Assembly: GCA_958370785.1 (NCBI GenBank)
Contig: CATXKN010000008.1
Location: 48,000-111,999, forward strand
Origin: an uncultured Collinsella sp.
GTDB taxonomy: Bacteria; Actinomycetota; Coriobacteriia; Coriobacteriales; Coriobacteriaceae
Length of the DNA stretch: 64,000 nt
Reading direction: 5' to 3'
The notes under the pieces: model-generated
What the model saw: only the letters and a program-made list of their open reading frames with translations
What the model was told of the DNA's origin: nothing
Databases searched by the model: none
Shown here: in pieces, positions 1 through 9,110 of the stretch
Layout: the number at the start of each line of letters is the position of its first letter
Numbering within the stretch: position 1 is the stretch's first letter
Made by a program: the position numbers and the translations under genes

Positions 1-230
1 TTGGCCATCCCGAGTACGATACCGACACGCTGCGTCTGGAGTACGAGCGCGACGTGAAGCGCGGCCTCAACCCTCAAGTGCCGGCGCATTACTTCCCAGG
101 TGACGACCCCTCGGCCGAGCCGCGCAACGTCTGGCGCAGCCAGGCTCAGTTGCTCTACACCAACTGGCTCAACTACTACGTCTACCAGACCACGCCCTAC
201 GACCTGGCCCGCGCCGGCGAGGAGCACTAG
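1..230 (+). CDS. metA: Homoserine O-acyltransferase (MetA), 3' end only
   Basis: The gene enters from outside the window and its last 75 codons are read from base 3. The fragment opens with GHPEYD, which in the MetA family holds the catalytic His and Glu of the Cys-His-Glu triad. It continues with the conserved WRS, NWLNYYVYQ and TPYDL segments. MetA acylates homoserine (with succinyl- or acetyl-CoA) in methionine synthesis in the cytoplasm. Acyl-donor choice cannot be judged from this fragment. It ends in TAG, and the convergent gene's stop lies only 23 bases downstream. Confidence 0.93.
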   Translation, partial: GHPEYDTDTLRLEYERDVKRGLNPQVPAHYFPGDDPSAEPRNVWRSQAQLLYTNWLNYYVYQTTPYDLARAGEEH

Positions 231-253
231 GCCGTCGGGAGGTACGCTGGCAT

Positions 254-850
254 TTAGGCGCTGACGCTGTGGGGCAGCGGCAGGTCGTGGGCATTGGTGG
301 GAACGTGGTCGACACGCTGCTCGTCAAAGGCGATGCCGATGATTTGGCATGCGGGCGAGAGCATGGGCAGGTAGCGGTCGTAGCAGCCGCCGCCGTAGCC
401 CAGGCGCGCGCCGGCGCGGTCGAAAGCCACGAGCGGCACGACAACCATGTCGAGCTCGGCGGCGGGCACGATGGGGAAGTGGTCGCTGTCGATGTCCGTG
501 GCTGCGAAGGCCCGCGTAGGGTGGGCGATAAACGGGGCCTCGGACGCATCACCGGCAGAGACTGCCCGCATGCACATGCGCTGGCCACAAGCCATGGCGT
601 CTGTTGCCGAGAGCATACACGGATAGGCTACGCGCCAGCCACGCGCGGCGGCCGCAGCGGCAAACGCGGCTGGGTCGACCTCGGAACCCATCGCGGCATA
701 GACGGCAACGGTGCGTTTGCCCGCAGTGCCGCTGGACTCTAGCAGCTCAACAAGCCGCGCGCATACAACAGCAGACTTCGCCGCCCGAACATCCAAATCA
801 ATAGCATTTCGCCGGGTAATCACCGCCCGCCGCAACTCAGCCTTATCCAT
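254..850 (-). CDS. 5-formyltetrahydrofolate cyclo-ligase
   Basis: This 198-residue protein belongs to the MTHFS family, which converts 5-formyl-THF to 5,10-methenyl-THF with ATP. The N-terminal basic segment KAELRRAVITRR and the C-terminal signature RLGYGGGCYDRYL (phosphate/Mg binding) are both present, and the length is normal for the family. I chose ATG at 850 because a GGAG-type ribosome site precedes it and MDKAELRR is a typical start. The alternative TTG at 877 has no such site. It converges on metA, and its upstream region overlaps a dispersed repeat (877-922). Confidence 0.93.
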   Translation of the reverse strand: MDKAELRRAVITRRNAIDLDVRAAKSAVVCARLVELLESSGTAGKRTVAVYAAMGSEVDPAAFAAAAAARGWRVAYPCMLSATDAMACGQRMCMRAVSAGDASEAPFIAHPTRAFAATDIDSDHFPIVPAAELDMVVVPLVAFDRAGARLGYGGGCYDRYLPMLSPACQIIGIAFDEQRVDHVPTNAHDLPLPHSVSA

Positions 851-876
851 CCCAGCCTCATCTCCCAAACCTACCA

Positions 877-922
877 AAAAGGAACAGGTTTATTTTGGCA
901 GGTTTTATCTGGGCAAACGCGA
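877..922. repeat. Dispersed repeat, half-copy of the 60664-60797 element
   Basis: About 46 bases here match, almost base for base, the right end of the palindromic element at 60664-60797 in opposite orientation (shared cores GGAACAGGTTTATTTTGG versus GGGACAGGTTTATTTTGG, then GGTTTTATCTGGGCAAACGC). Only one arm is present at this site. It lies in the leader of the cyclo-ligase gene. Confidence 0.75.
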
Positions 923-1052
923 CGGATTCACCCCAAACCGCCACAAAGGTGCCCATCCCCTTTGCGGTGGTTTGGGCTGAATGTTGCGCAACAAGGGCTG
1001 CATTTTTGGGTTTACCTTCATGGTGGAAAGAATGAACCGAAAGGAGCCCGCC

Positions 1053-2708
1053 ATGTTTTGTCGCTCGTGCGGCACGCCGCTTGTCGACGACGCCCTCTTT
1101 TGCCCCGTATGCGGCGCGCCCGTAGCACCCGACCAGGTCGCGGCCACGCGGCAACCCCAGCCTGCCACGCCCGCTCCTCAGCAATACATGCCCGCGCAGC
1201 AGCCCGCGCGGCGCAAGCGTTCCAAGAAGCCCCTCATCGCTCTCGCCGCGGCACTTGTCGTGGCGGTGGGCATCGGCGGTGGCGCGCTGTTCTACTTCAC
1301 CCAGATTGCGACCACCCCAATTGACGAAAAGACCTTCCCGGATAGCGGCATGCGTGCGCTTGTCTCGACCAAGTACGACACTAACGGTGACGGCCGTATT
1401 TCACGCGACGAGGCCAAGGCGGTGACATCGGTCGAGCTGGACGGCATCGCGTCGACGCAGGGCCTGGGCAAGACATTCCCCAATATCGTTACAGTGGAGT
1501 CCGGCGACGACAAGCTCGTCAACCTGGACCTTTCGGGCTGCGGCGACCTTAAGACCGTCGAGCTTAACTCGGCGAGTAATGTCACCGTCGTTAACCTGGA
1601 CGGTTGCGACAACATCGAGAAGCTCGATCTTTCAAATGCCGGGGAGCTCAAAAGCGTCGATCTTTCGGGCAAAAAGAAGCTCGCCACGTTGGAACTGCCG
1701 CAGGATACGAAGGTTAGCGGCATTAAGGACACACAGCTCGACGAGCTGTGGCTGCCGGTGTCCTACGAGGGTACCGATAAATCGGACCAGTACGGCGATA
1801 TCTACGAGATCGAGCGTGACGAGAACGGTTACGTCACGGGCTTCACGTCTGCCGTCAAGCAAGGCGGCGGCGTAAGCTACAGCGTTGAACATGACGAGAC
1901 GCATCGCATTTCGGAGATTGAGGAAGATCTGGCGGGCGGTTACGAGAACGTCAACACGTTTACGTACGACGCCGACGGTAACGTCACGCGCATCGACTGC
2001 GATGCCGACATTAGCGATTCGTCGAGCACCACGACGTTTACCTACGACGCGGACGGAAACCTGATCAACAAGACGACCCATGCGGGTTACGGCGAGAGCG
2101 CGAGCACGTATGTCTACCAGGACGGCAACATGGTGACCAACACCGATGCCAGCCCGGCCAATCCTCGGACGGTCGTGTATTCGTACGGATACGACAAGGA
2201 TCGCGTGACGTCCTTTACGCTGGACTGTCAGGGCGACACCGTGGGCACCAGGTGGACGATCACCGCAGGCTACGAGTATGACAAGGACGGCAACATTTCG
2301 CGTATCTTGCCTGTGGCATATGATTCGCACGGCAACGATTACGGCTCGCTGAACTCGTATGCCGCGGTGGATTATTCGTACAGCGACGGAAAGCTCGACA
2401 GGATCGATTCCGAGCGCGGCGGCTATGCGGAGTTCTATTACGACGAGCACGGCAACCTGACGTCGGTCGACGAGTATGCCGGCCGCGGTTCGGATGCCGA
2501 GTTTGAGTTTGAGCACGAGATCGAGTACCAGCGCTACTTCTGCAGCAAGCACGAGAAGAATAAGCCGGAGGAGTGGATTCGTCTGGATGCAGAGTACGAC
2601 GTCGACCAGGGTAGCTGGAGCAATGACTCCGATTATGGTCGTGAGTGCTTTGCAACCATGTACAAGCTCGATCCGCTGGCGGGCAGGCTGAACCCGTTCA
2701 TCAAGTAG
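1053..2708 (+). CDS. Membrane-anchored zinc-ribbon protein with EF-hand-like and YD-type repeats
   Basis: The 551-residue protein starts with a double CxxC zinc ribbon (Cys3/6 and Cys17/20), then a Pro/Gln linker, a basic RRKRSKK patch and one membrane helix (about 61-83). An EF-hand/dockerin-like loop DTNGDGRISRDE follows at 109-120, then leucine-rich-like strands and repeated YDADGN-type motifs reminiscent of YD/RHS repeats. The topology suggests a cytoplasmic zinc ribbon and an extracellular repeat region. ATG 1053 has AAGGAG just upstream; an in-frame GTG/ATG further up would add residues unlike the family. A strong terminator follows directly. Role unknown; similar zinc_ribbon_2 surface proteins are frequent in gut Actinomycetota and Firmicutes. 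Confidence 0.8.
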   Translation: MFCRSCGTPLVDDALFCPVCGAPVAPDQVAATRQPQPATPAPQQYMPAQQPARRKRSKKPLIALAAALVVAVGIGGGALFYFTQIATTPIDEKTFPDSGMRALVSTKYDTNGDGRISRDEAKAVTSVELDGIASTQGLGKTFPNIVTVESGDDKLVNLDLSGCGDLKTVELNSASNVTVVNLDGCDNIEKLDLSNAGELKSVDLSGKKKLATLELPQDTKVSGIKDTQLDELWLPVSYEGTDKSDQYGDIYEIERDENGYVTGFTSAVKQGGGVSYSVEHDETHRISEIEEDLAGGYENVNTFTYDADGNVTRIDCDADISDSSSTTTFTYDADGNLINKTTHAGYGESASTYVYQDGNMVTNTDASPANPRTVVYSYGYDKDRVTSFTLDCQGDTVGTRWTITAGYEYDKDGNISRILPVAYDSHGNDYGSLNSYAAVDYSYSDGKLDRIDSERGGYAEFYYDEHGNLTSVDEYAGRGSDAEFEFEHEIEYQRYFCSKHEKNKPEEWIRLDAEYDVDQGSWSNDSDYGRECFATMYKLDPLAGRLNPFIK

Positions 2709-2720
2709 CAGCCCACTCAC

Positions 2721-2759
2721 AAACCACCCAAAGGGGCAGACACCTTTGGGTGGTTTTTG
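2721..2759 (+). terminator. Rho-independent terminator
   Basis: Stem AACCACCCAAAGG / CCTTTGGGTGGTT with a short loop and a following T run, 12 bases after the stop of the zinc-ribbon gene. Confidence 0.9.
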
Positions 2760-2784
2760 CTGAAGGGCGGGTGTCTGCGGCGGT

Positions 2785-2924
2785 TTGTCTCGATCTGTAA
2801 CAGTAAATCGGCAAAAATGGGCCTAGCTGTTACAGATCGAGACAAAGAGCCGGCGACATTCGGAAACGTCTCGATCTGTAACATCTGGAGCCGATATTGC
2901 CGCCTAGATGTTACAGATCGAGAT
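2785..2924. repeat. Tandem pair of palindromic repeats (TCTCGATCTGTAACA)
   Basis: Two similar hairpins sit side by side. Arms are 2785-2803 with 2827-2845, and 2868-2886 with 2906-2924. All four arms contain CTCGATCTGTAACA or its complement, while the loops (about 20 bases) differ. The order of two inverted units 24 bases apart is typical of REP/BIME-like elements. No transposase is nearby. Confidence 0.85.
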
Positions 2925-2973
2925 AAAACTTGTGGGACGGGCTAAGCTGCCCCGCCCAAGCGGCGGCAAAAGA

Positions 2974-3012
2974 AAAGGTAGATTTTCAGGCATGTCCCAA
3001 AAATCTACCTTT
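2974..3012 (-). terminator. Terminator of the M16C protease gene
   Basis: Arms AAAGGTAGATTTT (2974-2986) and its complement (3000-3012) around a 13-base loop, followed on the minus strand by TTTCTTTT. The stem is A/T-rich, so it may also be a palindromic repeat recruited as a terminator. Confidence 0.65.
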
Positions 3013-3017
3013 GTGCG

Positions 3018-6000
3018 TTAGCTCAGCAGGTCGACGACGGTAAAGCCGGCGTTGCTCTTGGCGATGACGTCTCGGCCGCCAAAGACGCAGGTGGGCGACG
3101 CGGCTGCGATGCGCGTCACATCGGCGCCGAGCGAGCGCAGCTCAGCGGGTGTGGCCGCGAGCATCTGGGCGCGGCGCTCCTCGCGGGCGTGCGGATCGAG
3201 TCCAGCCAGGTAGGTCGTGTTGCGGCGCTTGGTGAGCGCGTACGGCTTCACGGGCGCGTCCATGCCGCTCACGCAGCTCACGATAAAGCCCTCAAAGGCG
3301 GCCTCGTCGGGCTCAAAGCTGCCAAGCCATGCGCCCGCGCGTTCCGCGCGCTCAATCGAAGGATCGACCGCCGGGTCGCGGTAGGTGTAGAACGCCGTCT
3401 GGCGCTCGCCGGCAGCGCGGAATCCGCAGCCGTACGCACCGCCCTTCACGCGGATCTCGTTCCACAGGTAGTCGTAGGAGAGCGCGTTGGCAGCTACGGC
3501 CCAAGCGCCCGTCACGTTGATGCCCAGGCGACGCGGGTCGCACGCGCGCGCCGCAAAGCAGATGTCGCTGGGGATGACGAAAGCCTCGTGACGGTCGCGC
3601 GGCTCCGGCACCACGAGCGTGTCGCTGGCAGCGCCGTCGCCCGCGCCAAGCCCCAGGTTGCCCGCGGCATCCCAGTACGCGTCAAAGTCTTCATCGCTGC
3701 CGGTGAAGCTCACCATGCAGCCATCGGCCACAAAAATGCGGTCTACCAGCGCGGCAAGCTTGGCGCGCAGACCGTCCAGTCGCTCGTCAAAGTGCTCGAG
3801 CAGATCGCGCAGGAACAGGTAGAAGTCCACGCCCGAAAGCTGCTCGCGCACCACGGCCGAAGGCGAGCTGTAGCTCATCGCGCGACCGAGCGCCGCCGAG
3901 TGGCCGTTGTTGATAAAGCCCTGCTCAAGCCCAATGCGAATTTGCGTGAGCACGTCGCGAACGCGGTCGGCGTCGGCGTCGAGCAAAAGCGTGCTCGACC
4001 ACACCTCGCGCGGCAGGCTCGCCAGCGCGTCAATCTTTTCGGACAGGGCGCCGGCGCTCACCAGCAGGTAGGGGCGCACGCCGTCCACGTCGGGCTGCGT
4101 CATGACCTCGGTCGTAAAGCTCAAAAAGCCCAGCTTGCCGGCAAGCAGGTTGTCGAGCTCCTCGGCCGAGTGCTCGCGTGTGGGCAGCTGCTTGAGCAGG
4201 CGGCAGAGCAGCGTCACATAGGGCAGGTCTTCAAACGCGACGCAGCTCAGGTCGAAGTACTGCATGGCGTAGGCCAGGCGGTTGGTGGGGATGCCGTGAC
4301 GCAGGCAGGGAATGGGCGCGGTCGTGTCCACGACCAGCGGCGGCTCGGGGCGCGCCTCGCCAATGTCGGATACACGTAGGCGCGGCAGCGTGGCCTTGTC
4401 CTCGGGCGTGTCCTCCGCCTCCTGCGCGGCACGCAGCGCGGCCGTGCGCTCGACCACGTCGGCCAGCTCGGCATCGGTCATGGCGTCGCGCTTGGCTGCC
4501 AGCTCGGCGGCCTCGGCACCCTCCGAACCCTCGGCGGCGTCCACCGGCACCAGCTCGACCAGCGCCATGTGATCGTTCTGCAGCACCAGCTCGCGCAGCA
4601 GGTCCTCAAAGTAGCTGCCGTCCAGCTCGCCGCGCAGCTCCTCGTACACTGGGCCGTACTTGAGCGCCAGCGTCGCGGCGTCGTCATCGTAGAGCCAGGT
4701 GCTCAGCGCGTCGCACGCAATGGCCACGCCGTCGGCGATACCGTAGTCGCGCTGGCGCAGGTCGTACTCGTTGCTGCTGATGATGGCTTCCAGGCGCTCG
4801 CGCGGAACGCCGTGCTCACACAGGTCGCGGCAGGCGTCCTGGAACACGCGGCGCAGCTCGCGCGCTACGCCGGGCTGCGCGTTTTGCAGCATGATGAGCT
4901 CGTAGGGCTGCAGGTTCTCGGCTGCGGTGTAGCTCACCACGTTGCCGCCTAGGCCGGCGGCCAGAATGGCCTTCTTAACTGGTGCCTCGTTGGAACCCAG
5001 CAGTGCCTCGAACAGGATGTCCGCCGCGATCGTGCGCTTGCGGTCGAGTGCGCTGCCCAGCACAAGACCCAGGCCCACCAGGGCGTTCTCGGGCGTGGTG
5101 GCCATCTCGACGCGCTTGTACTCGCAGGTCACGGGCGCCTGCACGTCCAGCGGATTGGGCGCCAGCGCGGACGGGTCCTCGCCGGCGGCAACGGCGGTGT
5201 CCATGCGGCGGCTCGCGGCACTCGACTGCGACAGATAACGCTCGTCCAAAAACGCCAGCGCGCGGTCCACATCTAGGTCGCCGTAGAGCGTTATATAAGA
5301 GTTGGAAGGATTGTAGTGGCGCGCGTGCGTGTCCAGGAACTGCTCGTAGGTGAGCGCGGGGATCGCGCGCGGGTCGCCGCCGCTCTCGTGCGCATAGGCG
5401 GTGTCAGGATAGAGTGCGGCGTTGACGGCGTCGTCCAGCACGCTCATGGGATCGGACAGCGCGCCTTTCATCTCGTTGAACACCACGCCGTTATAACGCA
5501 GCGTGCCCTCGCGCAGGCTCGCGGAGCCGCCGTCGCCCTCGCCCTCGACGCCCTGCGGCAGGTCCAGCTCGTAGTGCCAGCCCTCCTGCTCAAAAATGGT
5601 GGGCTTGGTATAGATGGCCGGGTTGAACACCGCGTCCAGGTACACGTCCATCAGGTTGTACAGATCCTGCTCGTTGGTGGTGGCAACGGGGTAGATGGTC
5701 TTGTCGGGGTAGGTCATGGCGTTGAGGAACGTCTGCATGGAGCTCTTGATCAGGTCCACGAACGGCTCCTTGACGGGGAACTTGGCCGATCCGCACAGCA
5801 CCGAGTGCTCAAGAATATGGAACACGCCGGTGGAATCGGCCGGCGGCGTCTTAAAGCCAATGGCAAAAGCCTTGTTTTCGTCGTCGCACGCCAGGTACAG
5901 CAGGCGAGCGCCCGATGCGGTGTGGCGCAGCACGTAGGCGTCCGAGTCGAGCTCGGGCACGGTCTCGCGGCGCTCGACGGCAAAACCGTGGCAGATGGTA

Positions 6001-6056
6001 CCGGGCACCAGCAGTGCGGCAGCAGCGGCGCGCGGGTCGGTTGAGGTGGTGGGCAT
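3018..6056 (-). CDS. M16C zinc metalloprotease (PreP/insulinase type)
   Basis: A 1012-residue presequence-protease-like peptidase, close to the usual ~970 for M16C. The inverted zinc motif HILEH is at residues 79-83, with the third ligand probably Glu194 in VFNEMKG. The C-terminal half holds the conserved GGAYGCG substrate-binding segment. These enzymes form a clam-shell chamber and degrade peptides in the cytoplasm. ATG 6056 is preceded by AAGGAGAC at good spacing; upstream in-frame starts would read through non-coding DNA. A short Gly/Ser-rich insertion (about 170-182) separates HxxEH from the third ligand. It appears monocistronic with its own terminator. Confidence 0.93.
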   Translation of the reverse strand: MPTTSTDPRAAAAALLVPGTICHGFAVERRETVPELDSDAYVLRHTASGARLLYLACDDENKAFAIGFKTPPADSTGVFHILEHSVLCGSAKFPVKEPFVDLIKSSMQTFLNAMTYPDKTIYPVATTNEQDLYNLMDVYLDAVFNPAIYTKPTIFEQEGWHYELDLPQGVEGEGDGGSASLREGTLRYNGVVFNEMKGALSDPMSVLDDAVNAALYPDTAYAHESGGDPRAIPALTYEQFLDTHARHYNPSNSYITLYGDLDVDRALAFLDERYLSQSSAASRRMDTAVAAGEDPSALAPNPLDVQAPVTCEYKRVEMATTPENALVGLGLVLGSALDRKRTIAADILFEALLGSNEAPVKKAILAAGLGGNVVSYTAAENLQPYELIMLQNAQPGVARELRRVFQDACRDLCEHGVPRERLEAIISSNEYDLRQRDYGIADGVAIACDALSTWLYDDDAATLALKYGPVYEELRGELDGSYFEDLLRELVLQNDHMALVELVPVDAAEGSEGAEAAELAAKRDAMTDAELADVVERTAALRAAQEAEDTPEDKATLPRLRVSDIGEARPEPPLVVDTTAPIPCLRHGIPTNRLAYAMQYFDLSCVAFEDLPYVTLLCRLLKQLPTREHSAEELDNLLAGKLGFLSFTTEVMTQPDVDGVRPYLLVSAGALSEKIDALASLPREVWSSTLLLDADADRVRDVLTQIRIGLEQGFINNGHSAALGRAMSYSSPSAVVREQLSGVDFYLFLRDLLEHFDERLDGLRAKLAALVDRIFVADGCMVSFTGSDEDFDAYWDAAGNLGLGAGDGAASDTLVVPEPRDRHEAFVIPSDICFAARACDPRRLGINVTGAWAVAANALSYDYLWNEIRVKGGAYGCGFRAAGERQTAFYTYRDPAVDPSIERAERAGAWLGSFEPDEAAFEGFIVSCVSGMDAPVKPYALTKRRNTTYLAGLDPHAREERRAQMLAATPAELRSLGADVTRIAAASPTCVFGGRDVIAKSNAGFTVVDLLS

Positions 6057-6906
6057 ATACAGTCTCCTTTGACGCCCCAGCGGGGGCGAATCGAGTCGAA
6101 TCTCCGAGAGTATACCCATATGGGGCCGCGGCTCTGCGGCGAACTGAAGACGATGCCAGCGGATTGGCATGGGCCCCGCGTGTCCCGCCAAATGAGCGTG
6201 GATTTTCGGACGAAATAATCCGTCGCAGGCCCAAATGCCGTCCAATTATCCACTCCCGCACACCTTTCGTCTCCAACCGTGAGATGAGAGATAGACGAGA
6301 GGCGTATACGAAAGATGGCTGTACAGCAAAGAGCCAAACAATTAATAGTGCTGTTAATAGTGCTGTTTGGTTGGTGATTGTTTTTTCAGTAAAAACACTT
6401 ACGAATAAAGCAAGTTGCAAACAGCTGCCCCCTTATTTCGTGCTCATTTTTAAGGCGAGAAATTGCCGTCATATGATCGGACGAGTTACAACGATTGCGA
6501 TTTAGTATTTGGCGCGGATGCGGTCGATTTCGATGAAACGCTAGTTGACCACGCGGTAGATTGCACTTTCTCCCAGACGCCCCGGCAATGCGCAATAAGC
6601 CAGATAACAAAGCGATTGCCGGTGCGTCTATCCATGGGGAATTCCGGGAAAGCTTCTGCGGACAGTCAAAAGATTCGTCGGCCCCAAGCGGATTAAAGGT
6701 ATTTGCATAAGACGTCATTTAACTAGGGACGATGCATATTGAATCGTTCAATGAACTTGCACGCTGTGTCCAACAATGCCGAGTGTTGTTTTAAGGGGCT
6801 TGATGAAAGAACAGAATCAAAATAATACTTGCATAGTTAGTTATATAAAGTATTATAACGTTATGGGATGAATGAAGGGTTCATCTAAGTGAGTTAGGAG
6901 TAAGGG
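6057..6906. other. 850-base intergenic region, no convincing gene
   Basis: This AT-richer stretch separates the protease from the first SIS gene. It holds a GATGAGAGATAGACGAGAGG tract (6283-6302) resembling the repeats at 16555-16633, and a perfect ATAACGTTAT palindrome (6855-6864) upstream of the SIS gene. On the minus strand around 6500-6718, peptide-like segments in two frames interrupted by a stop hint at a decayed gene, but I could not assign it. Confidence 0.5.
6855..6864. promoter_or_regulatory. Candidate GntR operator (ATAACGTTAT) before SIS copy 1
   Basis: Perfect 10-base palindrome 43 bases before the SIS start. Related TATAACGT sequences occur before the first GntR gene (8271-8280) and before the PTS operon (9986-10000). 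Confidence 0.4.
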
Positions 6907-7941
6907 ATGTTCAATTTCGATGAGCCTCGTTACGAGAAGGTTGTGAGCGATGCCCTCGCTCTCCGTCCTCAGATTGAGGCTGCCGTGGACAAGGTCTGCG
7001 AGCAGGGTTATTCCAACATCTTCTTCATCGGCTGCGGCGGCACCTGGGCCCACACGCTCCCGATGAAGTATTGGGTCGAGACCACCACGGCCGACGTCGA
7101 CGTCCACTGCGAGATCGCCGCCGAGTTCCTCGCGTGCCCGCCCAAGGCCTTCAACAAGGACTCGGTCTGCGTCTTCTCCACCCGTACCGGCACCACCCCC
7201 GAGATCATCGAGGCCGCCAAGTTCTGCCAGGAGCAGGGCGCCCGCACGCTGATGTACGTCTCCAACGACAACACCCCGGCCACCGAGTACGCCGACTACA
7301 AGTTCTTCAGCTTCGCCGAGGACGACGTCCTGTGCGAGGCCATCTACACCTACCAGATCACGCTGGTCGCCCGCTTCCTCAAGAACGCCGGCGCCTTCCC
7401 CAAGTACGACACCTTCATGGAGGAGTTCGGCAACATCGCCCCGTACCTCATCAAGGCCAAGGACGCCCAGGACGAGCGCTGCGCCGCCATGGCCGAGGAC
7501 TTCAAGGACACCGACTACCACATGGTGATCGGCTCCGGCATGCTCTGGGGCGAGGCCTACGACTACGCCATGTGCATCCTCGAGGAGATGCAGTGGATCA
7601 AGACCAAGTCCATCCACGCCGCCGAGTTCTTCCACGGCACCATCGAACTGTGCGAGGAGGGCACGAGCCTCATCATGCTCTACGGCGAGGACGACACCCG
7701 CAAGCTCATGGACCGCGTGGACAACTTCACCCACATGCTCGCCGACGAGAAGGGCGTCAACGTCCGCGTGAACAAGTTCGACACCGCCGAGGTCGAGCTG
7801 CCGTTCAGCGACCCCGAGTTCCGCAAGATCGTCTCCCCGATGGTCACCTACACCATCACCGAGCGTCTGAGCTGCCATCTCGAGCACGTCCGCAACCACC
7901 CGCTCACCACGCGTCGCTACTATCACCAGATGAACTACTAA
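6907..7941 (+). CDS. SIS-domain sugar-amine deglycase, FrlB/GfrF-like (copy 1)
   Basis: 344 residues with two SIS modules. The N-terminal one shows FFIGCGGTWAH, FSTRTGTTPE and YVSNDN; the second has the HAAEFFHGTIEL motif. The ending NHPLTTRRYYHQMNY parallels the FrlB C-terminus. FrlB-type enzymes split 6-phosphofructosamines (fructoselysine-6-P) into glucose-6-P and the amine. The DNA is identical to 14611-15645, from the start codon to the stop. Codon use is extremely C/G-ending, unlike the AT-richer PTS and regulator genes nearby, which suggests strong expression. AGGAG lies just upstream. Exact substrate is inferred from the neighbourhood. Confidence 0.87.
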   Translation: MFNFDEPRYEKVVSDALALRPQIEAAVDKVCEQGYSNIFFIGCGGTWAHTLPMKYWVETTTADVDVHCEIAAEFLACPPKAFNKDSVCVFSTRTGTTPEIIEAAKFCQEQGARTLMYVSNDNTPATEYADYKFFSFAEDDVLCEAIYTYQITLVARFLKNAGAFPKYDTFMEEFGNIAPYLIKAKDAQDERCAAMAEDFKDTDYHMVIGSGMLWGEAYDYAMCILEEMQWIKTKSIHAAEFFHGTIELCEEGTSLIMLYGEDDTRKLMDRVDNFTHMLADEKGVNVRVNKFDTAEVELPFSDPEFRKIVSPMVTYTITERLSCHLEHVRNHPLTTRRYYHQMNY

Positions 7942-8125
7942 AGCAGCTTTCAACGGCCGTTATTTTGCTCGGAAATAATTCGTTATGTTGCGTTCGTAAA
8001 ACAATGCAAACAAATGTCGCAGTCTCGTTCTAGGGAGCCATGCCGGAGCTGGCCGCTTGAGGTCGTATTTGCTTGGACTCGACCATGCGGCTCGTTGGCA
8101 TTTCACGGTAGCGACTTCAAGGAGA

Positions 8126-8159
8126 AGAGGGGCATTTTTGCCAAATGCCCCTCTTGTTT
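8126..8159 (+). terminator. Rho-independent terminator
   Basis: Perfect stem AGAGGGGCATTT / AAATGCCCCTCT with a TTGTTT tail, downstream of SIS copy 1. Confidence 0.85.
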
Positions 8160-8207
8160 GCGCCACAAGTGGCATTCGACACCTTCATATGAAGTGTTTG
8201 ATATTGT

Positions 8208-8245
8208 AGACGGTTCAAAAATAAGATTGAACCGTCTATTTCTTT
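8208..8245 (+). terminator. Second terminator or attenuator before GntR genes
   Basis: Stem AGACGGTTCAA (8208-8218) / TTGAACCGTCT (8227-8237), 8-base loop, then a T-rich run. Confidence 0.75.
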
Positions 8246-8252
8246 CAAAATA

Positions 8253-8280
8253 ATACGTAATAGGTTATCTTATAACGTAT
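8253..8280. promoter_or_regulatory. Imperfect 28-base palindrome, candidate autoregulatory operator
   Basis: Arms of the type ATACGTnATA face each other across 8253-8280, 33 bases before the GntR start. Position and similarity to the TATAACGTT sites nearby suggest a regulator-binding site overlapping the promoter. Confidence 0.4.
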
Positions 8281-8313
8281 AGAAGTTTCATAGAATGTTG
8301 TACGGAGAACGTT

Positions 8314-9102
8314 ATGATTAACCCAACTAGTGCTGTGCCGCTATATGTACAAGTTGCTGATGATTTGCGTCGCCGTATTGAGATGGGCGAGTTTTCCGAA
8401 AGTGGCGTGTTGCCTAGCGAAAATGGTTTTTGCGAAGAATACGAGGTTAGCCGTGCGACGATACGGAAGGCAATTCAAACTCTTGTGGATGACGACGTGC
8501 TTGATACGCGTCATGGCAAGGGCACATTTATCCGGCAGCCTAAAATCGTCTCGAGCTTGAGTACGTTTAAGGGTTTCACTTATTTTTGCCATGAAAATAA
8601 TATCGAAACCTCGTCTCGTGTTCTCGCTCTTCAGGAGGTCGAGCCGTCCGTTGCCGTCCGTCGTCATTTGCGAATGGAAGAGAATGAATCTGCGGTTTAC
8701 CTCAAACGCGTGAGGTCAATTAACCACATAAATGCAATGATTGAACATATTTATCTTCCAGTAAAGAACTTCGGGTTTTTACTGGGTGTCGATATGGAGA
8801 ACGCATCACTTTATGAAACGATTGAGAGAGAGACGGGGCTGCGACTAGAGGATAATTGTTTCCCGTCTATTGTGCTTGAAGCAGGGCTTGCTACGGATGA
8901 GGAGAAGCGCATCCTTAATATCGCAGGAGAAGCTGCGATGTTTATATTGAGTGAGACCGTTTATATGAGCACTGGTAAGCCGGTGCACTTTACTAAGCAG
9001 GTGATGTTGGGTGATTATTTCAAATACTTCTTTTCGATTAAGGCTAATCAACTCGGCATCAATTGGCGGGGACTTGAAGCCGTTGAGTGTAGAAAGCAAT
9101 AG
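8314..9102 (+). CDS. GntR/HutC-family transcriptional regulator (first of two)
   Basis: 262 residues: an N-terminal GntR winged helix (AVPLYVQVADDLRRRI, then PSENGFCEEYEVSRATIRKA and the GKGTFI wing) followed by a UTRA ligand-binding domain. HutC/FrlR-type regulators sense sugar phosphates and control catabolic operons. It starts at ATG 8314 with GGAG upstream. Its stop is 8 bases before a second, divergent-in-sequence GntR gene, and both precede the PTS operon, so control of the Amadori-sugar genes is likely. Codon use is clearly AT-richer than the core genes of the window. Confidence 0.9.
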   Translation: MINPTSAVPLYVQVADDLRRRIEMGEFSESGVLPSENGFCEEYEVSRATIRKAIQTLVDDDVLDTRHGKGTFIRQPKIVSSLSTFKGFTYFCHENNIETSSRVLALQEVEPSVAVRRHLRMEENESAVYLKRVRSINHINAMIEHIYLPVKNFGFLLGVDMENASLYETIERETGLRLEDNCFPSIVLEAGLATDEEKRILNIAGEAAMFILSETVYMSTGKPVHFTKQVMLGDYFKYFFSIKANQLGINWRGLEAVECRKQ

Positions 9103-9110
9103 GTTGAATA

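Noticed and set aside
6386..6718. Minus-strand 110-codon frame
   Set aside because: No ribosome site or domain; sense-like segments switch frame and meet a stop, so at best a decayed gene.
6853..7953. A 366-codon open frame on the minus strand opposite the SIS gene (also opposite copy 2)
   Set aside because: It is a shadow of the very C/G-ending codons of the SIS gene; the product is a low-complexity Val/Leu/Gly/Asp mix.
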